A stretch of 6,654 bases of DNA from Spirochaetaceae bacterium (GCA_007129335.1 SKVS01000222.1:1-6654), one strand, 5' to 3'. Shown: positions 1-6,590, counted from the first letter of the stretch. Program-made: numbers and translations. Notes: a model not told the origin generated them from the letters alone.

Positions 1-639
1 GGTTTCATTCTTGCATTCGTTCAAATGGGCCATAATGTACGCATTGATGGAGATCCCCTGGATACAATAATCTTCAAAGCTGTTGAAAATGCCTATTCCG
101 ATGGATTATTCCGAAAATCCGTGGTGGAAGATCCTTTGAAAAACCGGAAAAACACCGGTACCAATTTGCCACCGGCAATTTATTATGATTTTGAACCAGG
201 GACTTCTTTACGCATTTCCTGTTTATCCAAGGGCTTCGGCAGTGAAAATTATTCCCGAACCTTCATGCTCAAGCCAACCCAGGGACCCGAAGCAATTATT
301 GAAAAAGCAGTTCAGACAATGACCGATGCAGGGGGAAACTGCTGTCCTCCGGCAATACTCGGGCTAGGCATTGGTGGAACCATGGACTGGGCAGCCAAAC
401 TCTCCAAAAAAGCCTTGCTGCGGGATTTGGATGACCACCATTCGGATCCCTATTACCGAAAGTTAGAACAGGATATTCTCCAAGCGGTTAATGCTCTGGG
501 AATTGGCGCAGGGGGATTGGGGGGAAGAACCACAGCTTTGGGGGTGCATATTGAGACCTATCCTACCCACATTGCCGGTCTGCCAGTGGGTATATCGGTA
601 AACTGCTGGGCTGAGCGGAAGGTGGTGTTGTCATGGTAG
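1..639 (+). CDS. Fumarate hydratase class I, alpha subunit (5' partial)
   Basis: This is the C-terminal part of the alpha (N-terminal-domain) subunit of a two-component [4Fe-4S] hydro-lyase that interconverts fumarate and malate in the cytoplasm. The frame is open from base 1, and the residues before the first ATG (base 25) already fit the family (FVQMGHNVRIDG), so that ATG is internal. Visible family motifs are RKSVVEDPL, NTGTN, KGFGSENYSR..MLKP, CPPAILGLGIGGT and KKALLRDL, followed by a glycine-rich GIGAGGLGGRTTALGV and the end motif PVGISVNCWAER. Two of the usual three cluster cysteines are probably present: one in the NCCPPA pair (codons at 340-345) and one in NCWAER. The first lies upstream of the window. 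The stop overlaps the beta-subunit start by 7 bases, which indicates translational coupling. Tartrate dehydratase (TtdA) is a close relative and cannot be excluded, but fumarase is the commoner activity for this two-subunit type. Confidence 0.92.
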   Translation, partial: GFILAFVQMGHNVRIDGDPLDTIIFKAVENAYSDGLFRKSVVEDPLKNRKNTGTNLPPAIYYDFEPGTSLRISCLSKGFGSENYSRTFMLKPTQGPEAIIEKAVQTMTDAGGNCCPPAILGLGIGGTMDWAAKLSKKALLRDLDDHHSDPYYRKLEQDILQAVNALGIGAGGLGGRTTALGVHIETYPTHIAGLPVGISVNCWAERKVVLSW

Positions 640-1166
640 ACCAACAACAAATCCAATTAACCCTGCCGGAGGATGTATGCCAGTTCTCCCGGCTTCGGGC
701 AGGTCAAATGGTTCTGGTAAAGGGGGTTCTCCTTACCGCCCGGGATGCAGCCCATGCACGTCTGATTCATTTACTTGACAATAGAGAGCCCCTGCCGGTT
801 GACCTTGCGGGGCAGACAATTTATTACACCGGACCAACTCCCACTCCTCAGGGAAAAATTATTGGTTCCTGTGGTCCCACTACCTCAGGCCGGATGGATG
901 GTTTTACTCCCCATCTCCTGCGCCACGGACTGAGGGGAATGATCGGTAAAGGGCCCCGATCTCCCGAGGTTATTCGGGCGATCCAGGAAACCCAGGCGGT
1001 ATATTTTTATGCCTTTGGAGGTTGCGGAGCCCTGTATGCCCAGAGAGTTCAGGCTGTGGAAGTGGTGGGGTTTGCTGATCTTGGGCCCGAGGCCATGTAC
1101 CGGTTACAGGTAGAGAACTTCCCCCTCGTGGTTGGGGTCGATTCCCTGGGCAACTCTATTTTTTGA
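633..1166 (+). CDS. Fumarate hydratase class I, beta subunit
   Basis: This is the beta (C-terminal-domain) subunit of the class I Fe-S fumarate/tartrate hydratase, 177 residues, which is normal for the family. It completes the active site with the alpha subunit just upstream. Diagnostic segments are YYTGPTP (64-70), GKIIGSCGPTTSGRMDGFTP (74-93), LRGMIGKG (100-107), the GGCGALYA motif (129-136), and the conserved tail DLGPEAMYRLQVENFPLVV followed by DSLGNSIF. The start ATG overlaps the alpha stop, and a purine-rich AAGGTGG lies upstream as a ribosome-binding site. The gene ends in TGA at 1164-1166, and the next 26 bases repeat that stop twice more in frame. It faces the - strand operon head-on, with 80 bases between stops. 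Related tartrate dehydratase beta subunits (TtdB) look similar, so the substrate is inferred. Confidence 0.93.
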   Translation: MVDQQQIQLTLPEDVCQFSRLRAGQMVLVKGVLLTARDAAHARLIHLLDNREPLPVDLAGQTIYYTGPTPTPQGKIIGSCGPTTSGRMDGFTPHLLRHGLRGMIGKGPRSPEVIRAIQETQAVYFYAFGGCGALYAQRVQAVEVVGFADLGPEAMYRLQVENFPLVVGVDSLGNSIF

Positions 1167-1197
1167 CAGATCCTTTGACAGATCCTTTGACAGATCT
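1162..1197 (+). repeat. Three tandem 12-bp units over the fumarase beta stop codon
   Basis: The unit TTTGACAGATCC occurs twice exactly (1162-1173, 1174-1185), with a third copy at 1186-1197 that differs only in its last base. Because 12 is a multiple of 3, each copy puts a TGA in the frame of the beta subunit, at 1164-1166, 1176-1178 and 1188-1190. If all three were read through, the extension would end at a TAA at 1236-1238. Each copy also contains TTGACA, the consensus -35 hexamer, but no TATAAT-like box stands 16-18 bases after any of them. Confidence 0.9.
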
Positions 1198-1246
1198 TGA
1201 TTATAGAGATTTCAAAGACTTCTGTACCGGTAATGTAACAGGTGCA

Positions 1247-2071
1247 TTACATAACCTTCATAGTCCCCTTGTAGAAGCTCAAGTCGGTGGTCATGATCAT
1301 TGCTCCCTGGGAGGTGTTCAGATTGCCGGTAATTTCTTCAATTCCCGCAATTAACTGGTTCTCCTGTTCAGCAGGGAAAATAGCCATAATGGTTTTGCTC
1401 TGATTCTTTCGGGGCTGCATGAATCCAATAAACTCAGCAAATAAGGGAACATTGGAAATGTATTGTCCCATACCGTACCCCTCGGTAATGGTAGCCCCAT
1501 CGATTCCCTGTGCCAAAAAATACTCCAAAATATCGTAGAGCAGATCCTCGTAGTAGAGAACCAGAAACATGAGTTTCATAGCCTTACGGGTGTGAAAAGA
1601 GGTGTTCAGGTCCGCAACACGTCGGGCCAGGGTCTCATAGAGGCCAATGCCTGAGGGGCTTTTTAACAGCTCCTTTTTTACATCCGGTTGACTGGCCAGA
1701 CGTGAAATTGCGGCCAGAACCTTTAAGTGATCCGCAGCCCCGTCGCTCGGTCCAAGAATAACGAAAAAAAGCCGGCATTTCCGTTTATCCAGGGCATCGA
1801 AGGGAAGACCTCTTCGGGATACTCCCACGGCAACAACAAAATCTTTTACCGAGTCCAGCCGGGCATGGGGAATAGCAATACCTTTGCCGAAACCTGTGGA
1901 ACCCTGGGATTCCCGGGTTTTCAGCTGTATGAATACCTCCTGGGGATCTATGCCTTCCAAAGCAGGGTTCTTGCAAACCAATTCAGAAAGGGCCAGAAGC
2001 ACCTGGTCCTTGGTTTTTCCGTGCAGGTCGGTGGTACAGCATTTTGGATTGAGGGTTTGTATGAGTTCCAT
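1247..2071 (-). CDS. PtsN-type EIIA domain fused to a PII-like domain, antiporter-linked regulator
   Basis: A 274-residue soluble protein with two parts. Residues 1 to about 155 match the EIIA-Fru/Ntr fold of the phosphotransferase system: KTRESQGSTGFGKGIAIPHA carries the phosphorylatable histidine (His69), followed by VAVGVSRRGLPFDALD, VRLFFVILGP-like LFFVILGPSD, and DHLKVLAAISRL with a second family histidine (His115). Residues about 164-274 do not belong to EIIA. They resemble a PII/PII-like ferredoxin fold: a first strand KLMFLVLYY, a helix, then GIDGATITEGYGMGQ (compare the PII strand with TxTEVKGFG), a strand around KTIMAIFPAEQ, and an ITGN...GAMIM segment like the PII B-loop. The usual B-loop lysine and C-loop arginines are not obvious, so classical ATP binding is doubtful. 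The start is supported by GGAAGGA six bases upstream, inside the end of the antiporter gene, whose stop is 3 bases away. It probably senses phosphorylation state and a small ligand to control the antiporter; that role is inferred. Confidence 0.85.
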   Translation of the reverse strand: MELIQTLNPKCCTTDLHGKTKDQVLLALSELVCKNPALEGIDPQEVFIQLKTRESQGSTGFGKGIAIPHARLDSVKDFVVAVGVSRRGLPFDALDKRKCRLFFVILGPSDGAADHLKVLAAISRLASQPDVKKELLKSPSGIGLYETLARRVADLNTSFHTRKAMKLMFLVLYYEDLLYDILEYFLAQGIDGATITEGYGMGQYISNVPLFAEFIGFMQPRKNQSKTIMAIFPAEQENQLIAGIEEITGNLNTSQGAMIMTTDLSFYKGTMKVM

Positions 2072-2074
2072 GGC

Positions 2075-3337
2075 TTATCCTTCCAGACTCATGCCCCGTT
2101 TCAGGGCAAGTTTTGCAAATGGCGGTCCAATTAATTGGTTGACGAAAACCGACAGCAGAACAATGTTTACGAGGGTTGCAGTTACCCCATACTGCTCGGG
2201 GGTCATGGCAGCCGATACGGGGGAAGCCTGGACAAAAAGCACCAGGCCCAGGGAGACACCCGCCTGGGGAAACATGCACAGTCCCAGGTAGTTTCGCACA
2301 GTCAAAGGTGCTTTTGAAACCAGGGCACCAAGGTAGACCCCGACATACTTTGTCAGCGCTCGAACTGCCAGGTAAACACCCCCAAGAATGAGAAGACTCG
2401 GCTGGGTAAGGAGGGAAAGACGCAGTTCGCTTCCCGCAAGAACAAAAAACAGGGCGTACAAGGGCGGGGTCATCGGTTCGATTATCCGGAATATTCGGTG
2501 GTGCCTGGGCGAAAGATTAATCAGTACAGCCCCTGCGGTCATGTTAATGAGAAGGGGAGACAGGTGAAGAACAATTGCCCCAGCAATAACCGTAAAGGTA
2601 ATACCCAGGGTAAGAAGCATTACCTCATTGGTGTGGTGTTTGTTCCGTACAGCAAGGTGAATAAGAATACCCATAGCGAATCCTCCCAGCAGGGAGAAAA
2701 ATACCTCACCCAGTGCTCCAGCCAGGAGAACCAGAGGTCCTCCACCCGCAGTTAATCCTAACATTCCTGCAGCCAGGGAAAAGGTTATACCAAAGAGCAC
2801 AACCGTTCCTGCATCGAGCAGGGCGACTACCCCGTATAAATAATCCACAAAGGTTCCATGAATTCTCATAGATTGAACAATAGCCACAAGGACTGCCGGG
2901 GAAGAGGCGGTTGCAATGGATGCAATAATAAGGGCAAAAGCAGGGTCCAGTCCCGCTGCTACCATGGCGGGATAGGTCAGGCTGAAGACCAGGAACAACT
3001 GTGCCAGGGTAATAACAAGAATTTTTGAACCCAGGCGTCTGAGTTTGGACAGGGAAAATTCACTTCCTATGGTCAGCGCTATGAGTCCCAGGGCAACTTC
3101 CGTAATGATTTTCATCGATGAGCTCATGTGGTAGGGAAGAATACCCAAAAGCGGTTCACTGACCAGTACCCCAGCCAGAATGAAGCCGGTTATTTCCGGC
3201 AAACCGATTTTTCCACAGAGTTTACCAATAGCATATCCAATAAGGAGCATGAGACCCAGGGTGAACAGGACATGGTCGCCAAAAAAATCCCGAAGGGAAA
3301 CAAGGTTGAGAAGGAGGGGGTTCAGAAATTCACTCAT
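2075..3337 (-). CDS. CPA2-type cation:proton antiporter, membrane domain only
   Basis: A 420-residue integral membrane protein of the monovalent cation:proton antiporter-2 (Na_H_Exchanger/Kef-like) superfamily, exchanging Na+ or K+ for H+ across the cytoplasmic membrane. About 11-13 hydrophobic segments run from residue 22 to 405. Family landmarks are GYAIGKLCGKIGLPEITGFI (34-53), AGVLVSEPLLG, ALTIGSEFSLSKLRRLG, the unwound-helix region SIATASSPAVLVAIVQ (140-155), VVALLDAGTVVLFGI with the likely ion-binding Asp175, FFVLAGSELRL, AVRALTKYVGVYLGA with a basic pair (Arg326, Lys330), and LGLCMFPQAGVSLGLVL. The position before Asp175 is Leu rather than the Asp, Asn or Gln usual in CPA families. The protein stops after the membrane domain: there is no RCK/TrkA-N or TrkA-C domain as in KefC. 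The EIIA-PII gene follows after 3 bases. No strong Shine-Dalgarno precedes this ATG, but it is the only start that retains the first helix. The transported ion cannot be told from sequence. Confidence 0.9.
   Translation of the reverse strand: MSEFLNPLLLNLVSLRDFFGDHVLFTLGLMLLIGYAIGKLCGKIGLPEITGFILAGVLVSEPLLGILPYHMSSSMKIITEVALGLIALTIGSEFSLSKLRRLGSKILVITLAQLFLVFSLTYPAMVAAGLDPAFALIIASIATASSPAVLVAIVQSMRIHGTFVDYLYGVVALLDAGTVVLFGITFSLAAGMLGLTAGGGPLVLLAGALGEVFFSLLGGFAMGILIHLAVRNKHHTNEVMLLTLGITFTVIAGAIVLHLSPLLINMTAGAVLINLSPRHHRIFRIIEPMTPPLYALFFVLAGSELRLSLLTQPSLLILGGVYLAVRALTKYVGVYLGALVSKAPLTVRNYLGLCMFPQAGVSLGLVLFVQASPVSAAMTPEQYGVTATLVNIVLLSVFVNQLIGPPFAKLALKRGMSLEG
2078..2084 (-). promoter_or_regulatory. 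Shine-Dalgarno of the EIIA-PII gene inside the antiporter end
   Basis: GGAAGGA read on the - strand lies six bases before the EIIA-PII ATG. It also encodes the last residues of the antiporter (Glu-Gly) just before its TAA. This fixes the start and implies that ribosomes finishing the antiporter reinitiate on the regulator. Confidence 0.75.
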
Positions 3338-3416
3338 AGTTGAACCAATCTTACTCTATTTTTTGGGTTGGGGCCAGCGGCAAGGCACAGAGCACTGGTA
3401 AATGGTAAAACCTGAT

Positions 3417-3908
3417 TTAATCCGAAAGCCCTTTGGGCTTTCCAAGAATTTCCTGTAATGCTACGGCCCGTTGCCAGGCAGTCAATTTCTGCAGTCTTGC
3501 GGGCAGTTCTTTTGCTGTTGATTGTCCGGGTATAGCCCTGGAAGAAACCTGGGGAGGATCCTCTGCTGGAATAGAGTAGAGTCCTGAAACCTGGGTCATA
3601 ACCGAATGGGATTGGATCTTTTTGTAGGGTAGGGTCTTCGGTTTCGCCACCTGCCCCGGGGGTTTGGATTCAGGACTTTCCCGGGAAGGAAGACCTTCCT
3701 TGTTATTCATTAAATCTTCGTCTGTTTCACCAGTTTCTGTGAATAATGATTCAAGACCTTTCTGTACTGATCGGACACCCCGGGAAAGAATTCCCGGGGG
3801 ACGTTGTTCATTCTGATTTGTCGATCGTCTATTATGGAAAAACCGCAGATACAGGATGAAGGCAAGAGGTACGAAGAAGAAAATCAGCTCGAATAATTCC
3901 TCAAACAT
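3417..3908 (-). CDS. Small one-pass membrane protein in the nfeD-floA operon
   Basis: I do not recognise a named family for this 163-residue protein. Residues about 5-23 form one hydrophobic membrane segment (IFFFVPLAFILYL), followed by a basic stop-transfer stretch (RFFHNRR). The N-in or N-out topology is therefore likely to place the rest in the cytoplasm. Residues about 30-135 are rich in Pro, Ser, Glu, Lys and Gln and look disordered. The C-terminus (136-161) is a predicted amphipathic helix, LQKLTAWQRAVALQEILGKP, which resembles a short conserved EILGxP tail I associate with small membrane-linked proteins, so it may be a docking motif. The start is supported by AGAGGGA five bases upstream, and floA ends 11 bases before, so it is co-transcribed with floA. 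Its position matches yqfB in the Bacillus yqeZ-yqfA-yqfB operon, but homology is not shown. A role as a FloA/NfeD partner is inferred from context only. Confidence 0.75.
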   Translation of the reverse strand: MFEELFELIFFFVPLAFILYLRFFHNRRSTNQNEQRPPGILSRGVRSVQKGLESLFTETGETDEDLMNNKEGLPSRESPESKPPGQVAKPKTLPYKKIQSHSVMTQVSGLYSIPAEDPPQVSSRAIPGQSTAKELPARLQKLTAWQRAVALQEILGKPKGLSD

Positions 3909-3919
3909 GGTTGTCCCTC

Positions 3920-4915
3920 TTAGGCCTTCGTGCCCTCGGCACCTTCGCCACCGATGGATTTTCTCATTTGAGTGTCCGCCTGTATGTTTGTCATTCGGTA
4001 ATAATCCATAATGCCTAACTGTCCCTTACGGAAAGACTCCGCAATAGCCAGGGGAATTTCAGCTTCTGCAAGAACAACCTTTGCTCTGTTTTCCTGGACC
4101 AGAGCCAGCATTTCCTGTTCCTGAGCCTGAGCTGCAGCCCTGCGCTTTTCAGCTTCGGCTTGAAACCGCCGTTTATCTGCCTCTGCCTGATCTGCCTGGA
4201 GTTTTGCGCCCACATTGGCCCCCACATCTATGTCAGCAATATCGATGGACAATATTTCAAAGGCTGTACCTGCATCGAGGCCCTTTTCTAATACCCGTTT
4301 GGATATATTGTCTGGATTTTCCAAAACCGCCTTGTAGGACTCGGATGAACCAATGGTAGTAACAATTCCTTCTCCTACCCTGGCAATAATGGTTTCCTCG
4401 GTTGCTCCTCCGACGAGCCGCTCAATATTGGCACGCACTGTTACCCGGGCTTTTACCTGGAGTTGGATTCCGTCCTTGGCAACGGCATCTATGGTGGATT
4501 TACCCTTCGTGGGGTCAGGACAGTCAATAACCTTGGGGTTGACGCTGGTTTTCACCGCTTCAAGTACATCCCTTCCTGCAAGATCAATGGCCGCTGCCCG
4601 CTGGAAGGGCAGGGGAATACTGGCCTTACTGGCTGCTACCAAGGCCAAGCTAACCCGGGAAACGTTTCCTCTGGCGAGAAAATGGGTTTCCAACAGGTCA
4701 GAATCTATTTCTATACCCGCTTTGGTCAACATGATCCGTGCATCCACAATAACCGACGGTTTAACGTGGCGAAGCCACATGCCAATGAGTTTCCCCATTC
4801 CCACAGGAGCACCTGAAAGAAGTGAGCGAAACCATAAGCCAAAAAACTTAAGAAAGAGAAAGAGAAATCCCAGGGCTACCAGGCCCACAGCAACATACGC
4901 CGCAATGATATACAT
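3920..4915 (-). CDS. floA: Flotillin-like protein FloA
   Basis: FloA (formerly YqfA/UPF0365) is a membrane-anchored SPFH protein that oligomerises in functional membrane microdomains and affects membrane fluidity and the assembly of membrane complexes. From the chosen start the protein has 331 residues, the same as Bacillus subtilis FloA. A hydrophobic hairpin-like segment lies at 3-25, an SPFH domain at about 50-225 ([80 protein letters not shown]), an Ala/Glu/Gln-rich coiled coil at about 230-295 ([20 protein letters not shown]), and the FloA tail [20 protein letters not shown]. The frame opens two codons earlier at a TTG, but a perfect AGGAGG stands seven bases before the ATG at 4915 and only one before the TTG, so ATG is the real start. 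nfeD lies upstream and the small membrane gene follows after 11 bases. Confidence 0.96.
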   Translation of the reverse strand: MYIIAAYVAVGLVALGFLFLFLKFFGLWFRSLLSGAPVGMGKLIGMWLRHVKPSVIVDARIMLTKAGIEIDSDLLETHFLARGNVSRVSLALVAASKASIPLPFQRAAAIDLAGRDVLEAVKTSVNPKVIDCPDPTKGKSTIDAVAKDGIQLQVKARVTVRANIERLVGGATEETIIARVGEGIVTTIGSSESYKAVLENPDNISKRVLEKGLDAGTAFEILSIDIADIDVGANVGAKLQADQAEADKRRFQAEAEKRRAAAQAQEQEMLALVQENRAKVVLAEAEIPLAIAESFRKGQLGIMDYYRMTNIQADTQMRKSIGGEGAEGTKA

Positions 4916-4922
4916 GTTCAAT

Positions 4923-4928
4923 CCTCCT
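4923..4928 (-). promoter_or_regulatory. Consensus Shine-Dalgarno that fixes the floA start
   Basis: A perfect AGGAGG on the - strand is followed by seven bases and the ATG ending at 4915. The in-frame TTG at 4919-4921 would be only one base away and cannot be used with this site. This is the strongest ribosome-binding site in the window, which suggests high FloA expression. Confidence 0.85.
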
Positions 4929-4935
4929 AGGTATG

Positions 4936-4957
4936 AGTGTATAAGCTTAAGTACACT
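4936..4957. promoter_or_regulatory. Inverted repeat upstream of floA (possible operator or leader hairpin)
   Basis: AGTGTA (4936-4941) and TACACT (4952-4957) are perfect reverse complements separated by ten bases that contain the palindromes TAAGCTTA and CTTAAG. The element lies 7 bases from the floA Shine-Dalgarno in an AT-rich stretch of the nfeD-floA gap. It could be a repressor site near a floA promoter or a weak 5' leader hairpin. No protein can be assigned and no convincing -35/-10 pair is visible. Confidence 0.4.
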
Positions 4958-4986
4958 ATCATTTAGTTTACAACTCTTTTGTTTCG

Positions 4987-5018
4987 AGCACTGGTCTTAA
5001 GCCCTTGTGCTGAAGACC
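4987..5018. repeat. Interleaved inverted repeats between nfeD and floA
   Basis: Two complementary pairs alternate: AGCAC (4987-4991) with GTGCT (5007-5011), and GGTCTT (4993-4998) with AAGACC (5013-5018). In RNA the two stems would compete, or form a tight pseudoknot-like arrangement. The element lies 25 to 56 bases after the nfeD stop. There is no uridine tract after either stem, so it is not a standard intrinsic terminator. It may be an RNA-processing or attenuating element, or chance. Confidence 0.3.
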
Positions 5019-5042
5019 TCGGTACTGAATCATGTTCCCCGG

Positions 5043-6590
5043 TCAGGAATCCTGCCGTTTTGTTTTTCCGGGGCTCACGTAAACAACCCCGCCCTTGAGC
5101 ATGGTAACACGAATGGATGTTCCCTGGGGAACAAACCCTCCCTCTGCTTCAACGCTTACCGTGTGTCCGGAGAAGGTTCCTCTGCCCGAAGGGCGAAGTA
5201 CTGTTTGGGCAATGCCCTTGTCCCCAATTTTTGGGGTGTAATCCCAGGGTACTGCTGCCTGTACATCGGTGGACTCAGGGTTAGCCGATTGACCGGGTAT
5301 TTTTTCCTTCTTTTTTACCTGAGAGCTGGTTGCCGAGGTATTGGGAACCGTTGAATCACCTGGGGGCAGATCCTGTGTTGCGGTACCGGTTATTGCTGTT
5401 TTCAGTGTTAGCCGGTCAAAGAGATGGATTTTTGGTCCGAAGGCAATAAGGAGTCCTATGGTCAGAATACCCAGGACTACTCCCGATGCAACGGTAAGGG
5501 CATTCTGGCTGAAAATGTCCCATTGCCACTGGTTTTCCGGAAGAATAAAATCCTGCATGGACAGGATCAGCGCAAGAGAAATGCTTCCTAACCCCGTAAT
5601 TCCGGCTATGCCAAACCCTGGGAGAACAAAAATCTCCACAACAAGAAGACCCACCCCAAGAATAAAAAGGATAATTTCCAGGGATCCCAGGGTACCCATG
5701 AGCATATTTGAACCAAAGAGTACAGCAAAGGCAATGAGGGCTATACTGCCTGGTATGCCGAAACCAGGAGAATTAATTTCCAGGAACAGGGCTACAAGCC
5801 CAGCGAGTATGAGGATGGACTGAAAGCCCGGGGATGTGAGCAGTACTACTAAATCATCTGCCATATTCGGATTCAGGAAAACAAAGGAATTCTCCCGATT
5901 CAGGAGAGCGGCAAGTTCGCCCAGGTTTCCCACGGTTGCTGTTGAGAGTCCATAGCGAAGGGCTTCTCCAGCGGTAAGGGACAAGAGCTTACCCTTTGCA
6001 GAAATAGTCCGGCCAAGGGTTCCTCCATCGGGGTCCCGTTCCAACAACAGGGTTGCGTCCTCCCGGAGCATGGGAATACTCTTCCCATCGACCAGGAGTT
6101 CTATTACTTCCACATCATAATCTACCATGGCAAGGGCAAGGGACTGAGGGTGACCGTTCTTTTCTGCCAGGGCTGCCATCTGAGCCCGAACAGCACTGAC
6201 GGTTTTTTCCCCCGCATCTCCGGCGGTTCCATCGGGTGCGGCTAGTACCGGTGCGGCAGCCCCCAGGGAGGTGCCTGGAGCCATATAAATTTCCCTGGTC
6301 GACAGGGCAATGAGCGCGCCGGCAGACCAACTTACTCCCAGATTATCTCCACCAAGACCAACAAAGGCTATGGTTCGCTGATCTTCGACCGAACCGATCA
6401 GGGAAGCAATTCTCAGGGCTGAATCGACCCTGCCACCGAAGGTATCAATGGGAAACACGAGGGTATCTGCCCCGGCAGCCAAGGCCTCCTGAATTCTTCG
6501 TTGTACAAAGACCGCAGTTGAAGCCTCAATATTCCCCTGAATAGGAATGACATAAACGGGTTTTTCCAGGGTTGCGCCGGGAGTAGTTTG
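5043..6590 (-). CDS. nfeD: NfeD-family membrane serine-protease protein, long form (5' end disrupted or partial)
   Basis: NfeD long-form proteins are membrane proteins with an extracytoplasmic ClpP-like Ser-Lys protease domain, a membrane block and a C-terminal OB-fold; they work with SPFH proteins such as FloA, encoded next. Numbered from the TTG at 6482, the protease part shows FPIDTFGGRVDSALRIA (10-26), SWSAGALIALS with the probable nucleophile Ser53, MAPGTSLGAAAPV (67-79), and EKTVSAVRAQMAALAEKNGH with the probable Lys93. About five membrane segments follow at 218-350, then a Ser/Thr/Pro/Lys-rich linker (365-412) and an OB-fold with IGDKGIAQTVLRPSGRGTFSG (split 419-439) and GGFVPQGTSIRV. 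Family homology clearly starts before that TTG: upstream codons encode KPVYVIPIQGNIEAS and VFVQRRIQEALAAGAD, so TTG 6482 is not the native start. Going further up, an in-frame TGA at 6591-6593 separates this body from a signal-peptide-like segment. No convincing start codon lies between. The gene is therefore either mutated, affected by a sequencing error, or recoded. Confidence 0.88.
   Translation of the reverse strand, partial: QTTPGATLEKPVYVIPIQGNIEASTAVFVQRRIQEALAAGADTLVFPIDTFGGRVDSALRIASLIGSVEDQRTIAFVGLGGDNLGVSWSAGALIALSTREIYMAPGTSLGAAAPVLAAPDGTAGDAGEKTVSAVRAQMAALAEKNGHPQSLALAMVDYDVEVIELLVDGKSIPMLREDATLLLERDPDGGTLGRTISAKGKLLSLTAGEALRYGLSTATVGNLGELAALLNRENSFVFLNPNMADDLVVLLTSPGFQSILILAGLVALFLEINSPGFGIPGSIALIAFAVLFGSNMLMGTLGSLEIILFILGVGLLVVEIFVLPGFGIAGITGLGSISLALILSMQDFILPENQWQWDIFSQNALTVASGVVLGILTIGLLIAFGPKIHLFDRLTLKTAITGTATQDLPPGDSTVPNTSATSSQVKKKEKIPGQSANPESTDVQAAVPWDYTPKIGDKGIAQTVLRPSGRGTFSGHTVSVEAEGGFVPQGTSIRVTMLKGGVVYVSPGKTKRQDS

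Noticed and set aside
1163..1208. Three TTGACA hexamers followed by TATAGA as a promoter
   Set aside because: The spacings to TATAGA are 10, 22 and 34 bases, none near 17, and no gene follows on the + strand.
1230..1250. GTAATG/CATTAC hairpin as a bidirectional terminator between convergent genes
   Set aside because: The stem is only 6 AT-rich pairs with a 9-base loop and no T tract on either side, and it overlaps the EIIA-PII stop.
1163..1354. Short + strand frame beginning TTG with a DPLT-repeat N-terminus (TDPLTDPLTDL)
   Set aside because: The repeat peptide is just the 12-bp DNA repeat read in another frame, the rest is antisense to the well-supported EIIA-PII gene, and no ribosome-binding site precedes it.
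4950..4986. ECF sigma (SigW-like) promoter before floA, suggested by CGAAAC on the - strand
   Set aside because: The expected CGTA-type -10 is missing 16-17 bases downstream, and the first base of the -35 motif does not match.
4353..5000. 215-residue + strand frame opposite floA
   Set aside because: It is antisense to the strongly conserved FloA coding sequence and its composition is that of a complementary-strand artefact.
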